A stretch of DNA of 64,000 nt from Pseudomonas putida (GCF_030159595.1 NZ_BSKJ01000016.1:1-64000), one strand, 5' to 3'; counted from the first letter of the stretch, positions 16,722 through 26,068 are shown. Notes: a model not told the origin generated them from the letters alone. Numbers and translations: made by a program.

Positions 16722-18209
16722 ATGAGCCTGTTGAAAACTGCGCTGCGCGACCAGAATTTCGTCTGTGTGATGGAGTTCGTCCCCAAGCCTTCCGCAGAAC
16801 GCTTCGCCGCCATGGAAGCGATCATGGCCCGTGCGCACCTGTGTGGCTGGCCGATGACCGTGGCCATCGGCGATCGCGTCGGCAGCCCGCTGGACATGTC
16901 GCCGCTGGACGCCCTCGCCTCGTTTGGCAACCCGGTGCCGGCCTTGCCGCACTTTTCCGGCAAGGACCGCGAACGCCACCACCTGCTTGCCCAGCTGCAA
17001 CGCATGGACGCCGCCGGCCTCGACCAGCTGTTGCTGCTAACCGGCGACCGCCTGCCCGGTCACACGCCTGGCCAGCGCCCGGTGCGCTATCTGGAATCGG
17101 TCGCTGCCCTGCAGATCGCTCGCCAGGCTTGCCCGCACTGGTTGCTGGGCGCTGCACTGAACCCATTCAAATACCACGAGGAAGAAGGCGGCGCCCAGTA
17201 TTTCAAGGCTGAGAAAAAACTGACTGCAGGTGCCGACTTCCTCACCCTGCAACTGGGGTTCGATGCAGACAAACATCAGGAAGCCATGCACTGGATGCGG
17301 CGCCAGGCCACGCCCAAGCCCATGCTGGCCTGCCTGATGAGCCTTACCCACGGGCGCGCGGCAATGCTCGACCATGTGGCCGGCGTTACCGTCACACCGT
17401 CCATGCGCGAGATGCTCGAAGCGGAGGCAGCGCAGTCCAAGGCCTTTGCCCAGACACGCAGCGTTGACCGCCTGGCCTTGCAGATCATCGGCGTGAAGCT
17501 GATGGGTTACGCCGGTGTGCACCTGTCAGGGGTTCACGAGCTCAAACAACTGCTCGCCCTTGAGGCCCGCATCGAGCACTGGCAAACCCAGGTCCACACG
17601 CTGGCGCAATGGGCGCCCGCCTGGCGCGCCAGTTGGCAGATGCCCGGCCTGCCGGCAGTCACCTTCCACCCACCGCAAGCCGGCTGGCGCCAAGGCGAAT
17701 CACGGGTCGATGCTTCGCTCAAAGAGAAAGCGCGCTATCACCTGATGCACGGCATGCATTCATTGCTGTTCAGCCGTCGCAATAGCCTGAGCAAGGCATT
17801 TGGCTGGGCGGTGCGCCAGCCGCTGTGGGGCACACAGGTTGGCGCGCAAGTGTTGCACACGGTGGAGCGCGCAGTGAAACGGCCATTGGTGGGCTGCGAC
17901 ACCTGTGGCCGCTGCCGCCTCGAAGACACGTTGTACATCTGCCCGGAAACCTGCCCCAAGGGCCTGGCCAACGGCCCCTGCGGCGGTACCGCGCTGAACC
18001 GCTGCGAGTTCGGCGACCGCGAGTGCATCCACAGCGTCAAGTACCGCACTGCCAAGGCCGTGCGGCAAACCGCGGTGCTGACCGAGCGCCTGATCCCGTG
18101 CATCGAGGTCGAAAGCCGCCACCGCAGCTCGTGGCCGCAGTGGTTCGCACCGCAAACACCGCGCCGGCTCAGCCCGCAGCCAGTGCCTCGAAGCCAGCCC
18201 GAATCCTAG
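16722..18209 (+). CDS. Methylenetetrahydrofolate reductase-like protein with C-terminal zinc domain
   Basis: A 495-residue two-domain protein. The N-terminal barrel resembles MTHFR (VCVMEFVPKP, GDRVGSPLDMSPLD, LLLTGDR, LGAALNPFKYHEEEG, DFLTLQLGFD, GVHLSGVHELKQLL). The C-terminal part holds the MTHFR_C-type Cys cluster: CDTCGRC, CPETCPKG, NGPCGG. This architecture occurs in MetF-like proteins of C1 and methyl-transfer pathways rather than in the housekeeping MetF. ATG 16722 is preferred to GTG 16710. It overlaps the yjiA-like gene convergently by 41 bases. Probably reduces methylene-THF or acts with a methyl-carrier partner; the divergent MetE-N protein is the obvious candidate (inference). 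Confidence 0.83.
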   Translation: MSLLKTALRDQNFVCVMEFVPKPSAERFAAMEAIMARAHLCGWPMTVAIGDRVGSPLDMSPLDALASFGNPVPALPHFSGKDRERHHLLAQLQRMDAAGLDQLLLLTGDRLPGHTPGQRPVRYLESVAALQIARQACPHWLLGAALNPFKYHEEEGGAQYFKAEKKLTAGADFLTLQLGFDADKHQEAMHWMRRQATPKPMLACLMSLTHGRAAMLDHVAGVTVTPSMREMLEAEAAQSKAFAQTRSVDRLALQIIGVKLMGYAGVHLSGVHELKQLLALEARIEHWQTQVHTLAQWAPAWRASWQMPGLPAVTFHPPQAGWRQGESRVDASLKEKARYHLMHGMHSLLFSRRNSLSKAFGWAVRQPLWGTQVGAQVLHTVERAVKRPLVGCDTCGRCRLEDTLYICPETCPKGLANGPCGGTALNRCEFGDRECIHSVKYRTAKAVRQTAVLTERLIPCIEVESRHRSSWPQWFAPQTPRRLSPQPVPRSQPES

Positions 18210-19146
18210 CTTCGGGCAGTTCATCGGCGATGAACACCATCACGCTTTCGCGGGTTTCACCGTCGGCCCACTCGGCGTCCCAGTCGAAGCCGTAGAGCTT
18301 GAGCACGCCCTGGAACACCAGCTTGCGGCCCTCGCCGGCAATGTTCAGCACGCCTTTGTAGCGCAACAGCTGCTTGCCGTGGGTTTCCAGCAGTTCGTTC
18401 ATGAAGTCGCTGAGGCGGTCGATATCCAGCGCGGTTTCCGTGCGCAGCACCATCGTGGAGATACGGTCCGGGGTGGCGGGCTTGAGCATCGGGCGCAGCA
18501 CCGGTTTCAGGTTCGCGCCCAGGTCGGGGTTGAGGTTGAATCCACGCACATCCAGTAACTCAGCCAGGTCGATGCGTCCGTGTTCGACCACCCGGATTGC
18601 GGCCCGACCATTGATGCGGGCCAGGCGCTCGCGCAGGGCTTCTACCGCCGCCGCGTCCACCAGGTCGGTCTTGCTCAACAGCAAGCGATCGGCAAAGCCG
18701 ACCTGAGCCTGTGCGATGGTTTGGGTCAGGTGCAGTTCGGCATGAGCGGCGTCAACCAGGGTAATGATGCCGTCGAGGATGTAGCGCTCACGCAGTTCCT
18801 CGTCGATGAAAAAGGTCTGCGCCACCGGTGCCGGGTCGGCCAGGCCGGTGCATTCAATCACCAGGCGGTCGAAAGCGATTTCGCCAGCGTCCAGGCGTTC
18901 GAGCAGCAGGTACAGCGCGCGAGTCAGGTCGCCGTGGATGCTGCAGCATACGCAGCCGTTGGCCAGGGTCATCACCTGCACCGGTTCGTCGCCCAGCAGT
19001 TGGCTGTCAATGCCAGCCTCGCTGAACTCGTTTTCGATCACGGCGAGTTTCAGGCCGTGCTCGGCCTTGAGCATGTGCTTGAGCAAGGTGGTCTTGCCGG
19101 CACCAAGGAAGCCAGTGAGTACGGTTACGGGAATGGGCGTCTGCAC
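18169..19146 (-). CDS. yjiA: CobW/P47K-family GTPase, YjiA-like
   Basis: A 325-residue G3E GTPase of the metal-chaperone class. Walker A is GFLGAGKTTLLKH near residue 12, the metal-binding CxCC motif reads NGCVCCSI, Walker B region VIECTGLADP, and SKTDLVD is the guanine-specificity motif. The CobW C-terminal domain follows. I choose GTG 19146 (GTG-CAG-ACG-CCC) because AGGAGA sits 8 bases before it and the Walker motif then lies at the usual place; longer open frame upstream has no support. Third in the btsT-yjiX-yjiA order as in E. coli. Confidence 0.9.
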   Translation of the reverse strand: MQTPIPVTVLTGFLGAGKTTLLKHMLKAEHGLKLAVIENEFSEAGIDSQLLGDEPVQVMTLANGCVCCSIHGDLTRALYLLLERLDAGEIAFDRLVIECTGLADPAPVAQTFFIDEELRERYILDGIITLVDAAHAELHLTQTIAQAQVGFADRLLLSKTDLVDAAAVEALRERLARINGRAAIRVVEHGRIDLAELLDVRGFNLNPDLGANLKPVLRPMLKPATPDRISTMVLRTETALDIDRLSDFMNELLETHGKQLLRYKGVLNIAGEGRKLVFQGVLKLYGFDWDAEWADGETRESVMVFIADELPEARIRAGFEALAAG

Positions 19147-19176
19147 GCAGAAAATCTCCTGTGCGGAAAAAACAGT

Positions 19177-19277
19177 GGCCTCATCGCCGGCAAGCCAGCT
19201 CCCCCAGGGACTGCACAAACCTTGAGGCCTGTGGAGTCCCTGGGGGAGCTGGCTTGCCGGCGATGAGGCCGGGACAG
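19177..19277. repeat. Inverted REP-variant pair
   Basis: CTCATCGCCGGCAAGCCAGC and GCTGGCTTGCCGGCGATGAG face each other. The arms CTCCCCCAGGGACT/AGTCCCTGGGGGAG extend the pairing to a stem of about 40 bp. It sits between yjiX and yjiA. Confidence 0.8.
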
Positions 19278-19292
19278 GTTAACGCTGAAGGC

Positions 19293-19490
19293 TCAACAGC
19301 ACTTGGGCCCGGACTTGCCACCGTAACGCGCTTCCTGACGTTCGCGGAAGAATTCCTCGTACGTCATCACCGGCTTGTCCGGGTGCGTCTTCTGCATGTG
19401 CTCGACATAGTTGTCGTAGTCGGGCATGCCGACCATCAGGCGGGCTGCCTGCCCCAGGTACTTACCCAGTCGACCCAAGTCGTTGAACAT
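19293..19490 (-). CDS. yjiX: YbdD/YjiX-family small protein
   Basis: A 65-residue protein of the YbdD/YjiX (DUF466) family that regularly follows CstA/BtsT transporters. Hallmarks are LGQAARLMVGMPDYDNYVEH, PVMTYEEFFRERQEARYGG and the C-terminal GPKCC. It starts 17 bases after the transporter stop, so it is co-transcribed. Function is unproven; the paired terminal cysteines suggest metal or redox chemistry. Confidence 0.92.
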   Translation of the reverse strand: MFNDLGRLGKYLGQAARLMVGMPDYDNYVEHMQKTHPDKPVMTYEEFFRERQEARYGGKSGPKCC

Positions 19491-19507
19491 AACTGCAGTC
19501 CTCTCGT

Positions 19508-21574
19508 TTACGCGTCAGGCAGCGCCTGGAACGGGGTTTCCTTGTCGCTGCGCTCCTTGCGGCCCAGGGCGGCGTAACCAACCTTGATGGCGAAGAACAG
19601 GATGCTGAACACCACCAGCAGGAACAGGATCGTCAGGCCCGCGTTGGTGTAGGCGTTGAAGATCACATGTTGCATCTGACCAATGTCCTTGGCCGGGGCC
19701 AATACCTGGCCGGCGTCCAGCGCAGTGCTGTATTTCTTGGCCAGGGCCAGGAAGCCAACCGCCGGGTTCGGGTCGAACAACTTGATCAGGCCAGCGGCGG
19801 TGGTGCAGATCAGCAGCCAGACAGCCGGCAGCAGGGTGACCCAGATGTAGCGCTGACGCTTCATCTTGATCAGCACTACGGTGCCCAGCATCAGGGCAAT
19901 ACCGGCCAGCATCTGGTTGGAGATACCAAACAGCGGCCACAGGGTATTGATGCCACCCAGCGGGTCGATCACGCCCTGATACAGCAGGTAGCCCCAGAGT
20001 GCCACGCAGCCAGCCGTGGCGAGCAGGTTGGCACCCCACGACTCGGTGCGCTTGAGCGCCGGCACGAAACTGCCCAGCAAGTCCTGCAGCATGAAGCGCC
20101 CGGCACGGGTACCGGCATCCACTGCAGTGAGGATGAACAAGGCTTCGAACAGGATTGCGAAGTGGTACCAGAAGGCCATGGTGTTCTCACCCGGCAACAC
20201 CTGGTGCAGGATCTGCGCGATACCGACCGCCAGGGTCGGCGCACCGCCGGCACGGGCCAGGATGGTGTGCTCGCCGATGTCACGGGCGACGGCTTCTAGC
20301 TGCTCAGGGGTAATCAGGAAACCCCAGCTGCTGACTGTCTGCGCCACCGAGGCAACGTCTGCGCCCACCACTGCGGCGGGGCTGTTCATGGCGAAGTACA
20401 CGCCCGGTTCGATCACCGAAGCGGCGACCATGGCCATGATGGCCACGAACGACTCCATCAGCATGCCGCCGTAGCCGATATAGCGGGCGTTGGTTTCGTT
20501 GTCCAGCAGCTTGGGCGTGGTCCCCGAAGAGATCAGCGCGTGGAAGCCGGACACCGCACCACAAGCGATGGTGATGAACAGGAACGGGAACAGGGTGCCC
20601 TTCCACACCGGGCCGGTGCCGTCGGTGAACTGGGTCAGCGCCGGCATTTTCAACTCGGGCGCAATGATCAGGATACCGATGGCCAGGCCAACGATGGTGC
20701 CGATCTTGAGGAAGGTGGACAGGTAGTCACGCGGCGCCAGCACCAGCCACACCGGCAGCACCGCAGCGACAAAGCCGTAGCCCACCAGCATCCAGGTGAT
20801 CTGCACGCCGGTGAAGGTGAATGCCGGGCCCCACACCGGGTCGGCAGCGATCACACCGCCCAGCCAGATCGAGGCCAGCAGCAATACCACGCCAACGACC
20901 GAGATCTCGCCAATGCGGCCCGGGCGGATATAGCGCATGTAGATGCCCATGAACATCGCGATCGGGATGGTCGCCATCACCGTGAACATGCCCCATGGAC
21001 TTTCGGCCAGGGCCTTGACCACGATCAGCGCCAGCACCGCGAGGATGATGATCATGATCAGGAAGCAGCCGAACAGGGCGATGGTGCCCGGAATGCGGCC
21101 CATCTCTTCGCGCACCATGTCGCCCAGCGAGCGACCGTTGCGGCGGGTGGACAGGAACAGGACCATGAAGTCCTGCACCGCACCGGCCAGCACCACGCCG
21201 GCGATCAGCCACAGTGTGCCGGGCAGGTAACCCATTTGCGCGGCGAGTACAGGGCCGACCAGGGGGCCTGCACCCGCGATGGCGGCGAAGTGGTGACCGA
21301 AAAGAATGTGTTTGTTGGTCGGGACGTAGTCCAGGCCGTCGTTGTTGAGCACCGCCGGCGTAGCCCGGCGCGGGTCGAGTTGCATCACCTTGGTGGCGAT
21401 GAACAGGCTGTAGTAACGGTAGGCAACCAGGTAGATGGCCACTGCCGCGACCACGATCCACAAGGCGTTGATCGCCTCACCGCGACGCAGGGCAACCACA
21501 CCCAGCGCGCAGGCCCCTATGACTGCCAGCGCCAGCCACGGAATGTGGCGTAGCAGGCTATTATTGTTGTTCAT
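19508..21574 (-). CDS. btsT: CstA/BtsT-family pyruvate or peptide transporter
   Basis: A 688-residue inner-membrane transporter with many hydrophobic helices, family CstA/BtsT (pyruvate/H+ symport in E. coli BtsT). Signature blocks include NKHILFGHHFAAIAGAGPLV, GTLWLIAGVVLAGAVQDF, RRNGRSLGDMVREEMG and ATIPIAMFMG. ATG 21574 is chosen because GGAAG is 6 bases upstream and the protein begins with a short charged N-terminus then the first helix; 40 further upstream codons are non-coding-like. Gene order with yjiX and yjiA supports BtsT over CstA, though pyruvate specificity is inferred. Confidence 0.88.
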   Translation of the reverse strand: MNNNNSLLRHIPWLALAVIGACALGVVALRRGEAINALWIVVAAVAIYLVAYRYYSLFIATKVMQLDPRRATPAVLNNDGLDYVPTNKHILFGHHFAAIAGAGPLVGPVLAAQMGYLPGTLWLIAGVVLAGAVQDFMVLFLSTRRNGRSLGDMVREEMGRIPGTIALFGCFLIMIIILAVLALIVVKALAESPWGMFTVMATIPIAMFMGIYMRYIRPGRIGEISVVGVVLLLASIWLGGVIAADPVWGPAFTFTGVQITWMLVGYGFVAAVLPVWLVLAPRDYLSTFLKIGTIVGLAIGILIIAPELKMPALTQFTDGTGPVWKGTLFPFLFITIACGAVSGFHALISSGTTPKLLDNETNARYIGYGGMLMESFVAIMAMVAASVIEPGVYFAMNSPAAVVGADVASVAQTVSSWGFLITPEQLEAVARDIGEHTILARAGGAPTLAVGIAQILHQVLPGENTMAFWYHFAILFEALFILTAVDAGTRAGRFMLQDLLGSFVPALKRTESWGANLLATAGCVALWGYLLYQGVIDPLGGINTLWPLFGISNQMLAGIALMLGTVVLIKMKRQRYIWVTLLPAVWLLICTTAAGLIKLFDPNPAVGFLALAKKYSTALDAGQVLAPAKDIGQMQHVIFNAYTNAGLTILFLLVVFSILFFAIKVGYAALGRKERSDKETPFQALPDA

Positions 21575-21751
21575 GGTTAGCTTCCAGCTGGTGGATTGGA
21601 AAGACCGCCCACCGAGTCTAGGGCGAGTCAAGGCGCATTGCCACACTTGCTTTGGTCTAGAGCCTCTGCGGCCAGATTGCGGTACCTGATGCACATACCA
21701 CTCTAACTATAGTCAGGATGTCTCTTTAGGACCTACCCGAGGATCCATGCC

Positions 21752-22117
21752 ATGAGCGATCACGACGAACGCCGCCGTTTCCAGCGTATCCAGTTCGACG
21801 CCCCGACCCGGCTGTGCCAAGGCGAACGTTGCTGGGAGGTGAAACTGCTCGACCTGTCCCTCAAAGGCCTGCTGGTCGAAATCCCGCAACCTTGGGATCC
21901 AGACCTGACCCAGGATTTCGAAGCCTACATCGTGCTCAACGATGAAGTGACCGAGGTGCAGATGCAGGTCGAACTGCGCCACGAAGAACCGGACCGTCTG
22001 GGCTTCATCTGCCTGTACATCGACATCGATTCGATGAGCCATCTGCACCGTCTTGTGGAATTGAACGTGGCCGACAGCACCGAAATGATGCGTGAGCTGC
22101 GCGAACTCATCGAATAA
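21752..22117 (+). CDS. PilZ-domain c-di-GMP receptor
   Basis: A 121-residue single PilZ domain. The c-di-GMP motif is intact: ERRRFQRIQ (RxxxR, residues 6-14) and DLSLKG (D/NxSxxG, near residue 35). C-terminal helix LHRLVELNVADSTEMMRELRE follows. Small stand-alone PilZ proteins of this type are found in most pseudomonads and act as adaptors in motility or exopolysaccharide control; the partner is not identifiable here. Divergent from btsT with a 177-bp gap. Confidence 0.9.
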   Translation: MSDHDERRRFQRIQFDAPTRLCQGERCWEVKLLDLSLKGLLVEIPQPWDPDLTQDFEAYIVLNDEVTEVQMQVELRHEEPDRLGFICLYIDIDSMSHLHRLVELNVADSTEMMRELRELIE

Positions 22118-22301
22118 TGAAATCTCTTAGCTAGCTAATAGCCTTCCCACCTGATGTTTCCTGTCTACCCAGACAGCTTTAAGCCTGGGTGGCAGCGCTT
22201 TGTACACACCCCTCTAGTACAGCTTCTGACAAGTTGGTACGCCTTCTGCATTGGGTTTTCGCACATCCAGCGATCACCCTTGTGCGCGCTACGATCAAAA
22301 T

Positions 22302-22313
22302 ATTGTATACAAT
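22302..22313. promoter_or_regulatory. Perfect palindromic operator upstream of NCS2 permease
   Basis: ATTGTATACAAT is a perfect 12-bp palindrome 68 bases before the permease start. The TTGTATACAA core is the form bound by many GntR/FadR-family repressors, so substrate-controlled repression is likely. The preceding 22118-22300 stretch shows no gene. Confidence 0.55.
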
Positions 22314-22380
22314 TCTTGTGGCAATCATTTGTAGGAAGTGTCTACAGTAGCGACACAACAATAAACAGAGAGCCTGCTCC

Positions 22381-23898
22381 ATGACTACGTCCCCTAGCAC
22401 GTCTCCCACCAAGCGCCCCGAGGATGAAAACCTCGGGCTGGGTGCCAACCTGGCCTATGGTCTGCAGCATGTATTGACCATGTACGGGGGGATCGTCGCG
22501 GTACCCCTGATCCTGGGGCAGGCCGCAGGCCTGAACGGCGCCGAAATCGGCATGCTGATTGCTGCTTCGTTGTTTGCCGGTGGCCTGGCCACCCTGCTGC
22601 AAACCCTGGGTTTGCCGTTCTTCGGCTGCCAGTTGCCGCTGGTGCAGGGCGTATCGTTCGCGGGTGTGGCGACCATGGGTGCCATCCTCAGCAGTGAAGG
22701 TGGCGGAGGCCTGCCAGGCGTGCTCGGCGCGGTCATGGCGGCGTCGCTGATCGGCTTTTTGATCACCCCGGTGTTCTCGCGCATCACCAAGTTCTTCCCG
22801 CCGCTGGTGACCGGTATCGTCATCACCACCATCGGCCTGACCCTGATGCCAGTGGCCGCCCGCTGGGTGATGGGCGGCAACAGCGCTTCGCCGGAATTCG
22901 GCAGCGTGGCCAACATCGGCCTGGCCGGGCTCACCTTCGCCATCGTGCTGCTGCTGAGCAAGCTGGGCAGCGCGACCATCTCGCGCCTGTCGATCCTGCT
23001 GGCCATGGTGGTCGGCACCCTGATCGCCTGGGCGCTGGGCATGACCGACTTCAGCAAGGTCACTGAAGGCCCGATGTTCGCCTTCCCCACGCCGTTCCAC
23101 TTCGGCATGCCGGAGTTCCACATCGCCGCCATCCTGTCGATGTGCATCGTGATCATGGTGACCCTGGTGGAAACCTCGGCCGACATCCTCGCCGTCGGTG
23201 AGATCATCGACACCAAGGTCGACTCCAAGCGCCTGGGCAACGGCCTGCGCGCCGACATGGCATCGAGCATCCTGGCGCCGATTTTCGGCTCGTTCACCCA
23301 GAGCGCGTTCGCCCAGAACGTTGGCCTGGTAGCCGTGACGGGTGTGAAGAGCCGCTATGTGGTAGCCACCGGTGGCGTGATCCTGGTGGTGCTCGGCCTG
23401 CTGCCGGTCATGGGCCGGGTGATTGCTGCCGTGCCTACCCCGGTACTGGGCGGCGCCGGCATCGTGCTGTTCGGCACCGTGGCAGCCAGTGGCATCCGCA
23501 CCTTGTCCAAGGTCAGCTACAAGAACAACGTCAACCTGATCATCGTCGCGGCTTCGCTGGGCTTCGGCATGATCCCGATTGCCGCGCCAACCTTCTACCA
23601 CCACTTCCCGAACTGGTTCGAGACCATCTTCCACTCGGGCATCAGCTCGGCGGCAATCATGGCCATCCTGCTGAACCTGATCTTCAACCACTTCACCACC
23701 GGCAACTCGGAAAACCAGTCGGTGTTCGCTGCGGCCTACGAGCGCACCATCCAGTATTCGGATATTTCCGCGCTGCGTGATGGCGACTACTTCAAGGATG
23801 GCAAGCTGTTCGATGCCGAGGGTAATGAAGTGCCGATGCTGGAGGTGGACGAGCATGGCAATGAAACGGTCAGGCGGGCGGCGGTTGCCGAGCATTGA
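22381..23898 (+). CDS. NCS2-family nucleobase:cation symporter (uracil/xanthine permease type)
   Basis: A 505-residue permease with 14 predicted helices. Family signatures: GLGANLAYGLQHVLTMYGG (TM1, with the conserved QH motif), SFAGVATMG, and the NCS2 helix-8 region VTLVETSADILAVGEI, where the Glu is a substrate-binding residue, followed by NGLRADMASSILAPIFGSF and QNVGLVAVTGVKSR. These resemble xanthine/urate permeases (PbuX, UacT, XanQ) more than UraA. The C-terminal 60 residues form an extra hydrophilic tail. Likely imports a purine; exact substrate not determinable. Monocistronic with its own terminator. Confidence 0.85.
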   Translation: MTTSPSTSPTKRPEDENLGLGANLAYGLQHVLTMYGGIVAVPLILGQAAGLNGAEIGMLIAASLFAGGLATLLQTLGLPFFGCQLPLVQGVSFAGVATMGAILSSEGGGGLPGVLGAVMAASLIGFLITPVFSRITKFFPPLVTGIVITTIGLTLMPVAARWVMGGNSASPEFGSVANIGLAGLTFAIVLLLSKLGSATISRLSILLAMVVGTLIAWALGMTDFSKVTEGPMFAFPTPFHFGMPEFHIAAILSMCIVIMVTLVETSADILAVGEIIDTKVDSKRLGNGLRADMASSILAPIFGSFTQSAFAQNVGLVAVTGVKSRYVVATGGVILVVLGLLPVMGRVIAAVPTPVLGGAGIVLFGTVAASGIRTLSKVSYKNNVNLIIVAASLGFGMIPIAAPTFYHHFPNWFETIFHSGISSAAIMAILLNLIFNHFTTGNSENQSVFAAAYERTIQYSDISALRDGDYFKDGKLFDAEGNEVPMLEVDEHGNETVRRAAVAEH

Positions 23899-23922
23899 CT
23901 GCTGACTGAGCGGTGAAGTGGA

Positions 23923-23952
23923 GGGGCCGACGCGCATCGTCGGCCCCTTTTT
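23923..23952 (+). terminator. Strong rho-independent terminator after NCS2 permease
   Basis: GGGGCCGACG-CGCAT-CGTCGGCCCC followed by TTTTT. Ten perfect base pairs. Confidence 0.92.
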
Positions 23953-23965
23953 CGTTCGCCCGTTC

Positions 23966-24069
23966 GGGCCCTTTCGCGGGTAAACCCGCTCCCACAGGGA
24001 CCGCACAAGTTACAGGCCCTGTGATATTCCTGTGGGAGCGGGTTCACCCGCGAAGAGGCCGGCACTGGC
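23966..24069. repeat. Inverted REP pair
   Basis: CTTTCGCGGGTAAACCCGCT and AGCGGGTTCACCCGCGAAGA face each other between convergent NCS2 permease and radA genes. Confidence 0.85.
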
Positions 24070-24075
24070 TAAACA

Positions 24076-25446
24076 CTATTCAAACAGTGCATCCAGAGCC
24101 TGCTCCAGCCGAGTCACGGCAATCACCTGCAACCCTGCCGGCGGTTCTTTCGGCGCATTGCCCTTGGGCACGATGGCACGCTTGAAACCGTGCTTGGCCG
24201 CCTCCTTCAACCGCTCCTGGCCACTGGGCACAGGCCGCACCTCGCCCGACAAGCCAATCTCGCCAAACACCAGCAGCCCATGGGCGAGTGGCCGGTTACG
24301 CAAGCTGGACATCACCGCCGCCAGCAACGCCAGGTCCGAGGCTGTCTCCAACACCTTGACCCCGCCCACCACGTTGAGGAACACGTCCTGGTCGTGGGTC
24401 GGAATCCCGCCATGGCGGTGCAGCACCGCCAGCAACATGGCCAGGCGGTTCTGGTCCAGGCCCAAGGTCACCCGGCGCGGGTTGGCCAGGTGGCTGTCAT
24501 CGACCAGTGCCTGCACCTCGACCAGCATTGGCCGGGTGCCTTCCCAGGTCGCCATGACCACGCTGCCCGGTACTTCCTCCTGGGTGCGATTGAGGAAGAT
24601 CGCCGAAGGGTTGGAGACTTCTTTCAGGCCACGGTCGGTCATGCCGAACACGCCCAGCTCGTTGACGGCGCCAAAGCGGTTCTTCACCGCCCGCAGCAAA
24701 CGCAGGCGGCCATCGGACTCACCCTCGAAATACAACACGGTGTCGACCATGTGCTCCAGTACCCGCGGGCCAGCCAACGAGCCCTCCTTGGTCACATGAC
24801 CAACCAGGAAAATGGCCGTACCGCTTTGCTTGGCGTAACGCACCAGCAGCGCCGTGCTCTCACGCACCTGGGCCACGCCACCTGGCGCTGATTGCAGTTG
24901 CTCGGTGAAGATGGTCTGGATCGAGTCGATCACCATTACGCGTGGTTTCTCGACGCGTGCCGTGGCAATGATGGTCTCGATGCAGGTTTCGGTCATCACC
25001 TTGAGTTGGTCCTGGGGCAAGCCCAGGCGCCGCGAACGCATGGCCACCTGCTGCTGCGATTCCTCACCCGTGACATACAGCGCGGGCATGCCCACGGCGA
25101 TGTTGCACAAGGTCTGCAGCAGGATGGTCGACTTGCCGATGCCGGGGTCGCCACCAATCAGCACCACTGAGCCATCCACCAGGCCGCCACCCAGCACACG
25201 ATCCAGCTCGGTGCTGCTGGTGGTGAAGCGCGGGATTTCCTCGACGCTGACTTCGGCCAGGGTCTTGATCTGCGCTTGCTGCCCGGTCCAGCCGGCGCGG
25301 CCACTGCTGGGCGCAGCGGCACCACCGCTTTCGATCATGGTCTCGACCAGGGTGTTCCAGGCCCCGCATTCGCCGCACTGGCCGGCCCATTTGGGGAAGG
25401 TCGCACCGCACTCGGTGCAGCCATACAAGCGCTTGGCCTTGGCCAT
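24076..25446 (-). CDS. radA: DNA repair protein RadA
   Basis: A 456-residue RecA-like ATPase promoting branch migration during recombinational repair. Zinc finger at the N-terminus (CTECG, then CGECGAW), Walker A GGDPGIGKST near residue 98, the RadA-specific KNRFGAVNELG motif near 258, and a C-terminal Lon-protease-like domain ending in RLEQALDALFE. Normal length. Single gene between REP sequences and mscL. Confidence 0.97.
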   Translation of the reverse strand: MAKAKRLYGCTECGATFPKWAGQCGECGAWNTLVETMIESGGAAAPSSGRAGWTGQQAQIKTLAEVSVEEIPRFTTSSTELDRVLGGGLVDGSVVLIGGDPGIGKSTILLQTLCNIAVGMPALYVTGEESQQQVAMRSRRLGLPQDQLKVMTETCIETIIATARVEKPRVMVIDSIQTIFTEQLQSAPGGVAQVRESTALLVRYAKQSGTAIFLVGHVTKEGSLAGPRVLEHMVDTVLYFEGESDGRLRLLRAVKNRFGAVNELGVFGMTDRGLKEVSNPSAIFLNRTQEEVPGSVVMATWEGTRPMLVEVQALVDDSHLANPRRVTLGLDQNRLAMLLAVLHRHGGIPTHDQDVFLNVVGGVKVLETASDLALLAAVMSSLRNRPLAHGLLVFGEIGLSGEVRPVPSGQERLKEAAKHGFKRAIVPKGNAPKEPPAGLQVIAVTRLEQALDALFE

Positions 25447-25622
25447 GGCTGGGGTCTCCTGGAAAAAACCGCCATGATAGCCGAGCCGAACGTGTCTCGA
25501 ACGCTTCGGGATGCGACAAAACTATTCGTTCTAACTGCAGTCAGTAGGCCTGAACACAACGCATGAAGCGTTTAAGTGGCTTACACTGCGTTAACCTTAC
25601 CTTTTGTTACAAGGAACCAGAC

Positions 25623-26042
25623 ATGGGCATGATCAGTGAGTTCAAGGCCTTCGCGGTCAAAGGCAATGTCGTCGACATGGCGGTCGGTATCATCATTGGC
25701 GCAGCCTTCGGCAAGATCGTCTCGTCCTTCGTCGGAGACGTGGTCATGCCGCCACTGGGCCTGTTGATCGGGGGGGTGGACTTCAGTGACCTGGCGATTA
25801 CCCTGAAGGCTGCCGAAGGTGATGTTCCGGCAGTGGTGCTGGCGTACGGCAAGTTCATCCAGACCGTGATCGACTTCGTGATCGTAGCCTTTGCCATCTT
25901 CATGGGCGTGAAGGCGATCAACCGACTCAAGCGTGAAGAGGCCGTGGCGCCGACTGTTCCACCTGTGCCGACTGCCGAAGAAACGCTGCTGACCGAGATT
26001 CGCGATTTGCTCAAGACGCAGAACCAGAATCGCCTGCCTTGA
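25623..26042 (+). CDS. mscL: Large-conductance mechanosensitive channel MscL
   Basis: A 139-residue channel protein that opens on hypo-osmotic shock. TM1 carries the family signature KGNVVDMAVGIIIGAAFGKIV, TM2 is VIDFVIVAFAIFMGVKAINRL, and the C-terminal helix bundle is EETLLTEIRDLLK. AAGGAACC precedes ATG 25623. It sits in the conserved radA-mscL-fpr order seen across Pseudomonas. Confidence 0.97.
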   Translation: MGMISEFKAFAVKGNVVDMAVGIIIGAAFGKIVSSFVGDVVMPPLGLLIGGVDFSDLAITLKAAEGDVPAVVLAYGKFIQTVIDFVIVAFAIFMGVKAINRLKREEAVAPTVPPVPTAEETLLTEIRDLLKTQNQNRLP

Positions 26043-26045
26043 GCG

Positions 26046-26068
26046 TTGGGGCTGCTTTGCAGCCCCAA
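26046..26068. terminator. Bidirectional terminator between mscL and fpr
   Basis: TTGGGGCTGC-TTT-GCAGCCCCAA, perfect 10-bp stem ending one base before the fpr stop. It serves both convergent genes. Confidence 0.85.

Noticed and set aside
22342..24006. 554-codon frame antisense to the NCS2 permease
   Set aside because: His/Gln/Asp-rich low-complexity translation typical of antisense to a membrane protein; no ribosome site or homology.
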